NCBI GenBank assembly: GCA_047501485.1
Contig: JAZDRN010000005.1
Coordinates: 128,743-192,742, forward strand
Direction of reading: 5' to 3'
Origin: Ancrocorticia sp047501485
GTDB lineage: Bacteria > Actinomycetota > Actinomycetes > Actinomycetales > Actinomycetaceae
DNA: 64,000 nt
Part shown: positions 52,226-61,230 of the stretch, piece by piece
Position numbering within the stretch: position 1 is the stretch's first letter
How the letters are laid out: every line of letters starts with the position of its first letter
Translations under genes and position numbers: made by a program
Notes under the pieces: model-generated
The model's input: the letters and a program-made list of their open reading frames with translations, nothing else
The model's database searches: none
Told to the model about the DNA's origin: nothing

Positions 52226-52270
52226 CCGATTCCCGGATCGCCCGGTCAATTCACCGCGTTCGGCATGCGT

Positions 52271-53539
52271 CTAACCCACCGCGTTGAGTGCCGGAGCGAG
52301 ACGCTTCCTCAGCGGCACATCATAGGTCCCGACGTATTCCTCGACGTTTCCATTGAACTGCCGCTTGAAATGGAGCACCCCGGCGTCCGAGGCCTCGTTG
52401 CTGAAGTCTCCGGTGATGCCGAACATGTTGTACCAGCGCACGTCGTGCTCAAAAGCCCACTCGAACATCGCCCGATGGATGAGGTAAATGCCGTTGTAGC
52501 TCTGGAACTGGGCGTACGAACCGGACAGAAGATAGACGAGTTCGTGGGGAGAGTGGACGAAAAGGCTCGCCGCCAGCACGATCTCGTCACCGTGCTCGCC
52601 GCGGATCTGCAATGTCTCCTTTTCCCGCCGGTCCAGGACCTCCAGGCGTGAACGCGCCTCCTTGAGCTGGTTGCGCTGCTTCTTACCCAGCTGGCGCCCC
52701 TCGGCCTGCGCGCTACGCTCCGCTGTCTCCAACGTGGCGGTCTTGGATTCGACCTCCTGACGCTCGTCGGCGATAAGCTGCAACGCCTGTGGGCAATTGA
52801 GGATCGCCACGGGCATCAACATGCCCTCCGGCCCCATACGGTTCATCAATTCGCGGTAGTAAGAGGCGGCCGCCTGCGATACCTCCTCCATGTCCGTCCG
52901 GTCGGCCGTATGCGCGAGCACCTTTTCGAGCACGTCGAAATCCTCCGGTCCGAGAAACTTGATCTCCACGCCGTTGGTACCCGCCTTGCGGAAAGCCGTG
53001 CGGACCATCTGATGGCACGAGGCGACGGCGGCCTGGTAATCCATTCCGTCCAAGTCTTTCACGTAGGCGAAGCGCACCTGGACGTCCGAGGAATCGTAGA
53101 ATTCCTTCTCCAGCCGCTCGGCCTCGAGCATCTCCATGGCCCGTTCGAAGGTTCGGGCTTCGTCGTTCGTCGAACCCGGGGTGATGTCGCTGTAGCTGCG
53201 GCGTTCCACCAGGGGGTTGACGCGCAAAGCCAGTACCCTTTTGTCCTTGGCCACCCAGCCACGCAGCTCCTCGAAGAAGGAGAGGACGAGATCCTCGTCC
53301 TGCCAATCGAGAACCGGCCCGTAGGGCACCACGGCACGGCGAAAGAACTTCTTCCACGGTTGGTACACGATAGTGGCTACCCCACGGATCGTGCCCTCCT
53401 GCAGGAGGCCGACCCTCTCGACGGAGAAGCCCTCGGACTCCCTCACGTCTCCGTATTCGGGCAACTGCGTGTAGAAGCAGCGCTCCTGCCCCGAGACGAA
53501 CGTCCGATAGTCATGGTCCGAGAGCTGCTTGAATTCCAT
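52271..53539 (-). CDS. FemX/MurM-like peptidoglycan bridge enzyme
   Basis: A 422-residue FemABX-family aminoacyltransferase. It shows the family layout: two GNAT-like lobes (CFYTQLPEYGDVRES, QPWKKFFRRAVVPYGP), a long charged helical arm (about 265-310, EVESKTATLETAERSA) and the C-terminal lobe (NMFGITGDFSNEASDAGVLH, FKRQFNGNVEEYVGTYDVPL). It likely adds a residue to the lipid II cross-bridge; the amino acid cannot be read. It is the intact paralogue of the frameshifted gene and precedes the ATP-grasp and MurJ genes' block on the same strand. Confidence 0.9.
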   Translation of the reverse strand: MEFKQLSDHDYRTFVSGQERCFYTQLPEYGDVRESEGFSVERVGLLQEGTIRGVATIVYQPWKKFFRRAVVPYGPVLDWQDEDLVLSFFEELRGWVAKDKRVLALRVNPLVERRSYSDITPGSTNDEARTFERAMEMLEAERLEKEFYDSSDVQVRFAYVKDLDGMDYQAAVASCHQMVRTAFRKAGTNGVEIKFLGPEDFDVLEKVLAHTADRTDMEEVSQAAASYYRELMNRMGPEGMLMPVAILNCPQALQLIADERQEVESKTATLETAERSAQAEGRQLGKKQRNQLKEARSRLEVLDRREKETLQIRGEHGDEIVLAASLFVHSPHELVYLLSGSYAQFQSYNGIYLIHRAMFEWAFEHDVRWYNMFGITGDFSNEASDAGVLHFKRQFNGNVEEYVGTYDVPLRKRLAPALNAVG

Positions 53540-53647
53540 GGCTCACAATCCTCCAGTATTTGAAAGCGAAAGAAAAGTCATCGGGCGGCGCGGCACAGGC
53601 GGGGCCCCGTCGAGCCAGCGAAAATCCATAGAGTTCTCAGGCGATCC

Positions 53648-54925
53648 TCAGAACCCCGATTCCGTCGGCTTGGGATAGCACGCGCGCATCTGCCGCCATT
53701 GATTGACGAGGTTGATCACCCTGTAGAGCGTGCGTTTGGGGTTGCGGTCCTTGGAGTAGGTCAGCGGGTTGATGGCGCGCCTGGCTCTGCGCACGCGCTT
53801 GACCTCCGTGTACAGCGTTTCATCGCGCAGGTACGTGCGATTGGCCAGGCACATCGGAATGACGGTGTAGATGCCGTCGCGCTCATTCGTCTGGTAGGAG
53901 GGCACGCGTCCCTCCATATCGGCGAGCATCGCGCTCGCCAGGTCGATTCCCCCCACCTTGAGATAATAGTGGCCCCGCCCGATGCGGGGATTGAGATCCA
54001 GCCAGTAGGCCGTTCCCGTCCTGGGATCGATCTTGACGTCCATCGAGAAGAAGCCGCGCATGCCCGCCGCAAGCACGATCCGCTGCGCGTCGGCTATCAG
54101 TTCCTCGTTGGACTGGACCAGGATCATCGCGGCGTTTCCCACCAGTTGCGGCTGGTGCAGGCCCAGCAACACCCGCCCCGAACCCGTCGCCGTGACCTCG
54201 CCACGCGAGTCCACGTATCCATTGACGACCCACTGGGTGGTGTCGTCCCCCGGGATCAGTTCCTGCACGATCAGGCGTATATGCACTCCACGCTCGCTCC
54301 ACGTGCCGAAGGTCGCGAGCGCCTCGTCCATGCTCTCCACCGGCATCGCCTTTTGCAGCCCCTGGCGGTGGTAACGCGTCACGTCGGTCCCATCCTCCGG
54401 CTTGACGACGACGGGGAAGGTCATCTTCTCCAGCCTCTCCCTCCATGACTCGGGATCCGCGAGATCCACGGTGACCCGCTCCGGCACGGCGAAGCCGAGC
54501 GAGGAGAGAAACTCCGCCATCGCCCGCTTGGAGTTCGCCGTCTCCACCGCTTCAGCGGGAGCGTAGGGAAGGAACCACCTGTCCTCCAGCTCGGCTCGGT
54601 GGCGAGCGGCATAGTCCACACCCTCGTCCGAGTTCACGCAGAGGATGAGCTGCTCATCGGGGTGCTCGGCGGCTATGCGATGGAGCAGGGCGATGAACTT
54701 CTCCTCATTGCCCAATGTTCCTTTGGCGACCATCTCTAAGTCGAAGATCTTCGAATTGTTGATGGGGCCGCGCAGGATCTCGGAGATCACCAGGGAACGC
54801 ACACCCACGGCCTCGTGGAAGATACGCGCGAAAGCGTAATCGGCGATATCGAAACCGAAGACGACCGGAAGGATCGGTCGCGAGCCGGGGCGGTTCGACG
54901 TCGTCGCCGGATCTGGGGTGTTCAT
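53648..54925 (-). CDS. ATP-grasp carboxylate-amine ligase
   Basis: A 425-residue enzyme of the ATP-grasp fold. The N-terminal part (PVVFGFDIADYAFARIFHEA) is a Rossmann-like preATP-grasp domain; the ATP-binding lobe has FPVVVKPEDGTDVTRYHRQG and the metal-binding end is WLDLNPRIGRGHYYL. It joins a carboxylate to an amine with ATP. Set between a FemX gene and murJ, it may ligate an amino acid such as D-Asp to the stem peptide, as Aslfm-type ligases do; this is inference. The ATG at 54925 is five bases after the murJ stop. Confidence 0.82.
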   Translation of the reverse strand: MNTPDPATTSNRPGSRPILPVVFGFDIADYAFARIFHEAVGVRSLVISEILRGPINNSKIFDLEMVAKGTLGNEEKFIALLHRIAAEHPDEQLILCVNSDEGVDYAARHRAELEDRWFLPYAPAEAVETANSKRAMAEFLSSLGFAVPERVTVDLADPESWRERLEKMTFPVVVKPEDGTDVTRYHRQGLQKAMPVESMDEALATFGTWSERGVHIRLIVQELIPGDDTTQWVVNGYVDSRGEVTATGSGRVLLGLHQPQLVGNAAMILVQSNEELIADAQRIVLAAGMRGFFSMDVKIDPRTGTAYWLDLNPRIGRGHYYLKVGGIDLASAMLADMEGRVPSYQTNERDGIYTVIPMCLANRTYLRDETLYTEVKRVRRARRAINPLTYSKDRNPKRTLYRVINLVNQWRQMRACYPKPTESGF

Positions 54926-54930
54926 CGAGC

Positions 54931-56958
54931 TCACTTCTTCACGCCGACCTTTCGTAGAATTCCTCGCACCGGTGCCTCCAACGATGCGACTTCCTCCATC
55001 CGCAGCAACTTCATCAGACCGAAGTAGATGAGGCTGAGGACAGGGGCGAGTACCAGGATGGAGACCAAGGAGCGGAGCACGTTGGAATCCAAGTTCAAGG
55101 CGGAGGTGAGCGGCGTGCTGATGAGCATGCCGATGAGTACCGTGACCAGGCTGATGGCCAACAGCTTGAGATGCACCTTCAGGATGCGTCTGCCGTCGAT
55201 TCCACCCATGCGCGCGCGCAGGAAATGCGCGAGCAGGAAGGCCGCGCCCGTGTTCGTGAGAGACATGACCAGTCCGATGCCGATGACCGTCCAGCGCGGC
55301 GGCAGGAAGCCGCACAGCGCGAATCCGACGAGCCCCGCCATCTGGAAGGGAAGGTTCAGCAGGAAAGCGCGCCGGGTGTCCTCAAAAGCGTAATAGGCGC
55401 GATCGAGTACGTTGACGGCCCCGATGCCAACAAGGCCGATGGACATCGCGATGAGAACACGCGAGAGCGTCACGACCTCCTCCGGCCTGACCGTCGTAGC
55501 CAGAACACGCGAGATCGGGACCGCCAGCGCGATCATCAGAACCGAGCACAAGGCCATCAAGGTCGAGACCATGCGCAGGGTCTTGGAAGTGTCGCGGCGC
55601 ATGGCATCCATGTTCTTGTCCGCCGCGTGGGTGGACAGGCGGGTGAACATGGCGGTGGCGATCGAGACCACGATGAGAGAGGTGGGGATCGAATAGATCG
55701 TGTAAGAGGTGGTATAGACGAAGTTTCCGGCCACCTCGCTCAGTGGGATGCCGAGCCTCTCCGCACGGGCCGTCGCTCCGGCGGCGGCGTTCGAAAGCAC
55801 CATAGTCGGGATCATGCCGCCGATCATGGACAGCAACACCCACCAGGAGGCACGCCCGGCAGATCCCAGGCCGGAGTTGCGCCACTTGAAATCGAAACGG
55901 AACTTGATGCCGAGCCTGCGCATAGGCCACACCAGGATGAGAGCCTGCGCCGCGATACCCAGAGTGGAGAAACCGCCCAGCATCGCGATGCGCTCCCCCG
56001 TCCAGACCGAGGGATCGCCCGCCGTGGCATCGTCGAAACGACCATAGATCCACAGGATCGCCATCATGCCCGCGATGGCGACCACATTGTTGAGGGCGGG
56101 AGCCCACATGTAGGGTCCGAAGTTCTCGCGCGCGTTGAGGATCTGCCCCAGCACCGTGTACATACCGTAGAAGAAGATCTGTGGCAGACACCAGTAGGCG
56201 AAGGCGACCGTCAGCGAGTACCACTCCGGCGACATCGTCGCGGCGAACAGTTTGACGATGAGAGGTGCGGCCAGCGTGATGATCAGCGTCGCGGCCCCAA
56301 GGAAGACGACGGCGAGGGTGAGCAGCTTGTTGATGAATGCCGCGCCGTCATCGTCGGAGGTCTTCGTGGCCCGCACGATCGCCGGAACGAGGACCGCGTT
56401 GACCAGGCCTCCGACCACCACCATGTAGATCAGGTTCGGAAGCTTGTTCGCCACGTCGAACGCGTTGGCGGCGGGCGAGGTCATGCCCACCACGGCACCC
56501 AACAGGATCGGCGAACGCACCAGCCCGAGGAAGCGGGAGAAGAATGTGCCCAGGAACATGACGAACGAGGATTGGGCCACGCTCTTCTTCGGCGCCGCAG
56601 CCGTGCTCTGCTCTTGGACGTCTTCCTGGCGTTGCGCATTGGCGCCTTCGCGCGGCGAGGCGTGCCGGCCGGAGTCCTTCGCCCGGTGCGCGCCCCGCCG
56701 AGGTGGCGCATCCTGCACCTCGGGCATCGTCCGCTCCACCCGACGCTTCGCGCGGGGCTGTTCACTCCGCCGCCTCGGAGTCGCCGAAGAATGCCCGATG
56801 GCGGGAATCGTTTGCGTGTCCACGTCCATGGACGTGGTCGCTACATCCTGGAGTGTCGGGGCGAGGACGCGGGCTGCTTCCCACTTATCGTAGCGAGGTC
56901 CCCAACCAGAACCGTCGTTGAAGTGACGGCCCCGAGGTCGTTTTGGACGAAAAGGCAT
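54931..56958 (-). CDS. murJ: Lipid II flippase MurJ (MviN family)
   Basis: A 675-residue membrane protein that flips lipid II across the membrane. About 125 residues of hydrophilic, Arg/Pro-rich N-terminal head (cytoplasmic) come before the MOP-fold core of about 14 helices, starting SSFVMFLGTFFSRFLGLVRS. AFDVANKLPNL, VNAVLVPAIVR, WAPALNNVVAI and GQILNAREN are MurJ motifs. The long head is an actinobacterial trait. It heads the block murJ, ATP-grasp ligase, FemX-like gene on the minus strand, which would make and export a cross-linked precursor. Confidence 0.93.
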   Translation of the reverse strand: MPFRPKRPRGRHFNDGSGWGPRYDKWEAARVLAPTLQDVATTSMDVDTQTIPAIGHSSATPRRRSEQPRAKRRVERTMPEVQDAPPRRGAHRAKDSGRHASPREGANAQRQEDVQEQSTAAAPKKSVAQSSFVMFLGTFFSRFLGLVRSPILLGAVVGMTSPAANAFDVANKLPNLIYMVVVGGLVNAVLVPAIVRATKTSDDDGAAFINKLLTLAVVFLGAATLIITLAAPLIVKLFAATMSPEWYSLTVAFAYWCLPQIFFYGMYTVLGQILNARENFGPYMWAPALNNVVAIAGMMAILWIYGRFDDATAGDPSVWTGERIAMLGGFSTLGIAAQALILVWPMRRLGIKFRFDFKWRNSGLGSAGRASWWVLLSMIGGMIPTMVLSNAAAGATARAERLGIPLSEVAGNFVYTTSYTIYSIPTSLIVVSIATAMFTRLSTHAADKNMDAMRRDTSKTLRMVSTLMALCSVLMIALAVPISRVLATTVRPEEVVTLSRVLIAMSIGLVGIGAVNVLDRAYYAFEDTRRAFLLNLPFQMAGLVGFALCGFLPPRWTVIGIGLVMSLTNTGAAFLLAHFLRARMGGIDGRRILKVHLKLLAISLVTVLIGMLISTPLTSALNLDSNVLRSLVSILVLAPVLSLIYFGLMKLLRMEEVASLEAPVRGILRKVGVKK

Positions 56959-57162
56959 GGTCCGATCGTAACGCGTTGTGGGCGGCGTTTTGGGCTGGCG
57001 CGCTTCGGTTCACATTGAGTTGTGCCACTACAGCGACCATTGGAGCCAGCGACGTGGGGCGGGCGGACCGCGTTATCCACCCGTCCCACCACCATGCCGG
57101 CTTTGTGAAGTAGCGGCAACATGTCCGACGATCGCGTTGCCTGAGCGTACCCACAGATCGCG

Positions 57163-58935
57163 TTACCCGTGGATGTTGGTCCTCTCTTCTTCCAGGATCT
57201 TGATGAGAGCCTCGCGTCGCTCGGCCTGCACCAGCGGATCCGGAACGGGCAGCGAAGCGATCAGGCGTTTGGTGTAGGAGCGCGCGGGGTGCTGCAGCAC
57301 ATCCCAGCCCCGCCCGTGCTCCAGCATCTCGCCCTGGTAGAGCACGCCGACGCGGTGGGCCAGCATGTCCACAACGGCCAGATCGTGCGTGATGAAGAGA
57401 CAGGCGAACCCGAACTCCCGCTGCAGATCTTTGAAGAGTTCCAGCACCTTGGCCTGGACCGAGACATCGAGGGCCGACGTCGGCTCATCGGCTATCAAGA
57501 GTCTGGGATTGAGCGCCAGGGCGCGGGCGAAGGAGATGCGTTGGCGTTGGCCACCCGAGAGCTCATGCGGAAAACGCCCGGCATAGGAGGCCGGCAGCTG
57601 GACCGCCTCCAGAAGCTCGCTGACACGGGCGCGCCGCGCCGCCGCGTTCATCTCCGGCCGATGGATGTCCAGCGGCTCACTGATGGCCTCGCCGATCGTC
57701 TGCTGCGGATCGAAACTGGTCGCCGGATCCTGGAAGACGAAGCCGATGTCCTTACGGAGGCGGCGAAACTTCTTCTCCTTGAACCCCCGCATCTCCATGC
57801 CCAGCACCCGCAGGGAACCGCCGGTGACCTCCTCCAATCCGGCCATCGCCCGCCCGATGGTGGTCTTGCCGGAGCCCGACTCCCCCACCAGGCCGAATAC
57901 CTCTCCCTCGTGGATCGTCAGGTCCACACCGCGCACGGCCTTGAAAGCCGGGCTTCCAAGGCGACCCGGATACGTGACTTCCATGCCGATGGCCTCCACG
58001 ACCGCCGGGCGCGCATCGATGTCCAGGAGGTCGCCTTCCGTCAGCTTCGCCGAGGCCGAATGGCGCCCCAGGTGGGGCACAGCGGCCAAGAGCTGCTTGG
58101 TGTAGTCCTGCACGGGCGCGTAGAAGAGCTCTGTGGCGGGGGCTCGCTCGATGATCTGGCCCTTGTACATCACCGCGACCGAATCCGCGAGATCCGCCAC
58201 CACACCCATGTTGTGAGTGATGAGCAGAATCGAGGTGTTGTATTCGTCGCGGATATTGCGCAGCAGCGCCAGGATCTCAGCCTGGACGGTGACGTCGAGC
58301 GCCGTCGTCGGTTCGTCCGCGATGATCAGGTCCGCGCCCATGGCCAGTGCCATAGCGATGACGATGCGTTGCTTCTGCCCACCCGAGAACTCATGCGGGT
58401 AGTAGTCGATCCGCTTGTCCGGATCGGGGATCCCGACCGTCTTCAGAGATCGGATCGCCTCTTGCCGGATCTGTTTCTTCGTCAGCTTGGGATTGTGGGC
58501 GCGAAGGCCCTCCCCTATCTGCCACCAGATCGGATAGACAGGGTTGAGGGACCCGGAGGGCTCCTGGAAGACCATCGACACCTGTTCGCCTCGCAGCCTA
58601 CGGAGCTTCGCCCCGTGCAGGCCGACGACGTCGGTGCCTTCCACCAGTATCGCGCCGGTCGCCGTCGCCGTCTCCGGGAGCAGGCCCAGAATCGAACGAG
58701 AGGTCACCGACTTTCCGGACCCGGACTCGCCCACGAGAGCGAGGATCTCACCCGGGTCCAAGAAGAGGGACACGCCGTCGACGGCACGGACGTCGCCGTG
58801 ATCAGTGGCGAAGGTGATGCCCAGATCGACGATCTTGAGACGCCGTTCCGTCGCCATCTCCGCTTCGAACTCCTCGCGCGTGTATGGCTTTCCGTCGAAG
58901 CCTCGCTGAGGCTCCTGCCACTGCTGCTCACTCAT
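57163..58935 (-). CDS. Oligopeptide ABC transporter double ATPase (DppD-DppF fusion)
   Basis: A 590-residue protein with two complete ATPase domains. The first has Walker A GESGSGKS, signature FSGGQKQR, Walker B LIIADEPT; the second has GESGSGKTT, LSGGQRQR, LLIADEPTS. The C-terminal region PARSYTKRLIASLPVPDP is the oligopeptide-ATPase tail, and an internal one (QDYTKQLLAAVPHLG) divides the halves. It powers peptide or nickel-type import with the two permeases. The start overlaps the DppC-like gene end by eight bases. The gap to murJ (56959-57162) shows no gene. Confidence 0.94.
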   Translation of the reverse strand: MSEQQWQEPQRGFDGKPYTREEFEAEMATERRLKIVDLGITFATDHGDVRAVDGVSLFLDPGEILALVGESGSGKSVTSRSILGLLPETATATGAILVEGTDVVGLHGAKLRRLRGEQVSMVFQEPSGSLNPVYPIWWQIGEGLRAHNPKLTKKQIRQEAIRSLKTVGIPDPDKRIDYYPHEFSGGQKQRIVIAMALAMGADLIIADEPTTALDVTVQAEILALLRNIRDEYNTSILLITHNMGVVADLADSVAVMYKGQIIERAPATELFYAPVQDYTKQLLAAVPHLGRHSASAKLTEGDLLDIDARPAVVEAIGMEVTYPGRLGSPAFKAVRGVDLTIHEGEVFGLVGESGSGKTTIGRAMAGLEEVTGGSLRVLGMEMRGFKEKKFRRLRKDIGFVFQDPATSFDPQQTIGEAISEPLDIHRPEMNAAARRARVSELLEAVQLPASYAGRFPHELSGGQRQRISFARALALNPRLLIADEPTSALDVSVQAKVLELFKDLQREFGFACLFITHDLAVVDMLAHRVGVLYQGEMLEHGRGWDVLQHPARSYTKRLIASLPVPDPLVQAERREALIKILEEERTNIHG

Positions 58936-59995
58936 CTGTCTCCTCCTTAGCCGGCGGCGTTGACGGAGCCCGTGCCGTCGTGGCAGTTCCCACCTCGGGA
59001 GCCGCCGGCGCCTGGGACCTGGCGCGACGATGGCCTCTCTTGACGCCCTTACGGGTCCGCAGGCGCGGATCGTTGAGGTCGTTCATGGACTCGCCCACGA
59101 GCGTGATCCCGAGAACGGACAGAACGATGGCCAAGCCGGGGAAGATGGCGGTCCACCAGATCCCCGAGGTCACATCGGCGACGGCGCGGTTGAGGTCGTA
59201 TCCCCATTCGGCCGCCGCAGTCTGTTCGATTCCGAAGCCGAGGAATCCCAGGCCCGCGAGGGTCAGGATCGCCTCGGAGCAGTTGAGGGTGAAGATCAGC
59301 GGAAGCGTACGCGTGGAGTTGCGGAGCACATGGCCGAACATGATCTTGCGGCGCGGAGCCCCGATCACCTTGGATGCTTCGACGAAGGGCTCCGCTTTCA
59401 GGCGCACGGCTTCCGCTCGGATCACTCGGAAATACTGCGGGATGAACACCACGGTGATGGAGAGCGCCGCAGAGAGGATCCCACCCCACGCGCTGGACCG
59501 TCCGCCCGCGATCACGATCGAGAGAACGATCGCCAGGAGCAGTGACGGGAAGGCATAGATGGCGTCGGCGATCATCACCATCGTCCGATCCAGCCAGCCA
59601 CCGATATAACCGGAGATCACGCCGAGGATGATGCCGATGATAGCGGAGGCAAGCACCGCGCACAGAATGACGGCGACAGCGGTCCGCGTCCCCCATATGA
59701 CCCTGGAGAACACATCGAATCCGGACACCGTCGTGCCCCAGATGTTCCGCGAGTTCGGAGGTTGCTGGGTGCCGAAGGCGCCGGAGGCGTCTGCCTGAGC
59801 CGCCCATCCGTACGGGGCGATCAGCGGAGCGAATATGGCCGTGATGAGGAGAACGGCAGTGAGCACGATTCCCGCGATGAGCATCCCCCGCTGCAGGCCG
59901 TGGGAACGGCGAAGATCGGCGATGACCGGCAGACGCAGGTACCAGGGGTCTCGTTTGGGAGCCGTGGTGATCTCGTCGGATACTTCGATACTCAT
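58928..59995 (-). CDS. Oligopeptide ABC transporter permease (DppC/OppC-like)
   Basis: A 355-residue inner-membrane permease. After a cytoplasmic head with DPWYLRLPV come about six helices. The coupling-loop region is VEASKVIGAPRRKIMFGHVL and the C-terminus (LAGLGFLGFGIEQTAAAEWG, VLGITLVGESMNDLNDPRLR) is the family hallmark. A basic Arg-rich tail is unusual but unconserved. The ATG at 59995 overlaps the upstream permease stop (TGATG). Confidence 0.94.
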   Translation of the reverse strand: MSIEVSDEITTAPKRDPWYLRLPVIADLRRSHGLQRGMLIAGIVLTAVLLITAIFAPLIAPYGWAAQADASGAFGTQQPPNSRNIWGTTVSGFDVFSRVIWGTRTAVAVILCAVLASAIIGIILGVISGYIGGWLDRTMVMIADAIYAFPSLLLAIVLSIVIAGGRSSAWGGILSAALSITVVFIPQYFRVIRAEAVRLKAEPFVEASKVIGAPRRKIMFGHVLRNSTRTLPLIFTLNCSEAILTLAGLGFLGFGIEQTAAAEWGYDLNRAVADVTSGIWWTAIFPGLAIVLSVLGITLVGESMNDLNDPRLRTRKGVKRGHRRARSQAPAAPEVGTATTARAPSTPPAKEETDE

Positions 59996-61107
59996 CAGTA
60001 CCTCACTCTCGGGTCGACGAGCGCCGCGATGACGTCGACGATGAAGTTGATGACGGCCACGACCACCGCGATCATCATGACGATGCCCTGTACGGCGACG
60101 TAGTCGCGCGAGGCCATGTACTGCGCCATCATGAAGCCAAGACCCTTCCACTCGAACGTGGTCTCGGTCAGCACCGCGCCGCCAAGGCTCATGGCGATCT
60201 GCATTCCCATCACCGTGATGACGGGGATGAGAGCCGGACGCAGACCATGCTTGCGGACAAGCCTGGACTCGCCCACACCCCGCGAGCGCGCCGAATCGAT
60301 GTAGGGCTGCTCGAGCGTCCCGATGAGGTTGGTGCGTACCAGGCGGAGGAAGATACCTCCGGTCAGCATGCCCAAGGCGATGGCCGGAAGGACTGCGTGC
60401 AGCAGCACGTCGCCGATGAGTTCGGTGTCGCCCAGACGAATCGCGTCGAGCAGATAGATACCGGTGGGGTTCGAGATGCGCGCCATCTCCAGCTCCCCCT
60501 GGCTCGAGGCACGCCCCGCGATCGGGAAGATGCCGAGATTGACCGAGAAGACGAGCTTGAGGATGAGCCCCATGAAGAACACGGGAGTTGCGTAGCCGAG
60601 TATCGCCATGACTCGCAGCAGCGCGTCCGGCCAGCGATCGCGGAAACGTGCTGCCACCATGCCCAGGGGGACGCCCACGATAAGGGCAACCACAAGCGAG
60701 TACATCACCAGCTCGAAAGTAGCGGCACCGTATGTCGAGAGTATCTCCGTAACCGGCCGGTTATCGGAGAAGGTCGTCCCGAAGTCCAGGTGCAGGATGT
60801 TCCACAGGTATTCGAAGTACTGCACGATCAGCGGCCGATCGTATCCGGCTGCGCTGATGCGTTCAGCAAGCTGATCGGGAGGCAGGCGTCCGCTCATGGC
60901 GGCGGTGATCGGATCACCGGTGGCGCGCATGGCGAAGAAGACGACGGTTACGAGGATGAACACCGTCGGGAAGATAAGGAGGAAGCGGATGAAGAGATAG
61001 CGTCCGAGTCCTCCACCCGAACGCTTCTTCTTACGTGAGGACACCGGTGGCGTGACCACCATGGATGTCGTAGTGGGGACCGTCGGCTCCACTGGTGATT
61101 CACTCAT
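59995..61107 (-). CDS. Oligopeptide ABC transporter permease (DppB/OppB-like)
   Basis: A 370-residue inner-membrane permease. It has a soluble head with a basic KKKRSGG patch, then the family opening FLLIFPTVFILVTVVFFAMR, an outer domain with DPITAAMSGRLPPDQLAERI, and the EAA-type loop YIDSARSRGVGESRLVRKHG. About six helices. It follows the binding-protein gene after a strong hairpin (61167-61199), which may lower its dose relative to the binding protein. Confidence 0.94.
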   Translation of the reverse strand: MSESPVEPTVPTTTSMVVTPPVSSRKKKRSGGGLGRYLFIRFLLIFPTVFILVTVVFFAMRATGDPITAAMSGRLPPDQLAERISAAGYDRPLIVQYFEYLWNILHLDFGTTFSDNRPVTEILSTYGAATFELVMYSLVVALIVGVPLGMVAARFRDRWPDALLRVMAILGYATPVFFMGLILKLVFSVNLGIFPIAGRASSQGELEMARISNPTGIYLLDAIRLGDTELIGDVLLHAVLPAIALGMLTGGIFLRLVRTNLIGTLEQPYIDSARSRGVGESRLVRKHGLRPALIPVITVMGMQIAMSLGGAVLTETTFEWKGLGFMMAQYMASRDYVAVQGIVMMIAVVVAVINFIVDVIAALVDPRVRY

Positions 61108-61166
61108 GTTCTCCCCTTTGCAACGGCCTCGTCGGGCGTGAGTGAAACGAGGCCATAATGAGGGCG

Positions 61167-61199
61167 GGAGGAAGCCCGCTGCGTCAACGGGCTTCCTCC
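61167..61199 (-). terminator. Hairpin between binding protein and permease genes
   Basis: GGAGGAAGCCCG (61167-61178) and CGGGCTTCCTCC (61188-61199) pair perfectly around a 9-base loop, between the binding-protein stop and the DppB-like start. No U-tract follows, so it could act as a partial terminator or an mRNA stabiliser that keeps the binding protein more abundant. Confidence 0.7.
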
Positions 61200-61230
61200 T
61201 GCATTGCCCACGTGGGTGGACGAGTTCGTC

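Noticed and set aside
55171..59050. Long plus-strand frames opposite murJ and the double ATPase
   Set aside because: His/Arg/Gln-rich translations typical of antisense frames in high-GC genes; no ribosome binding sites.
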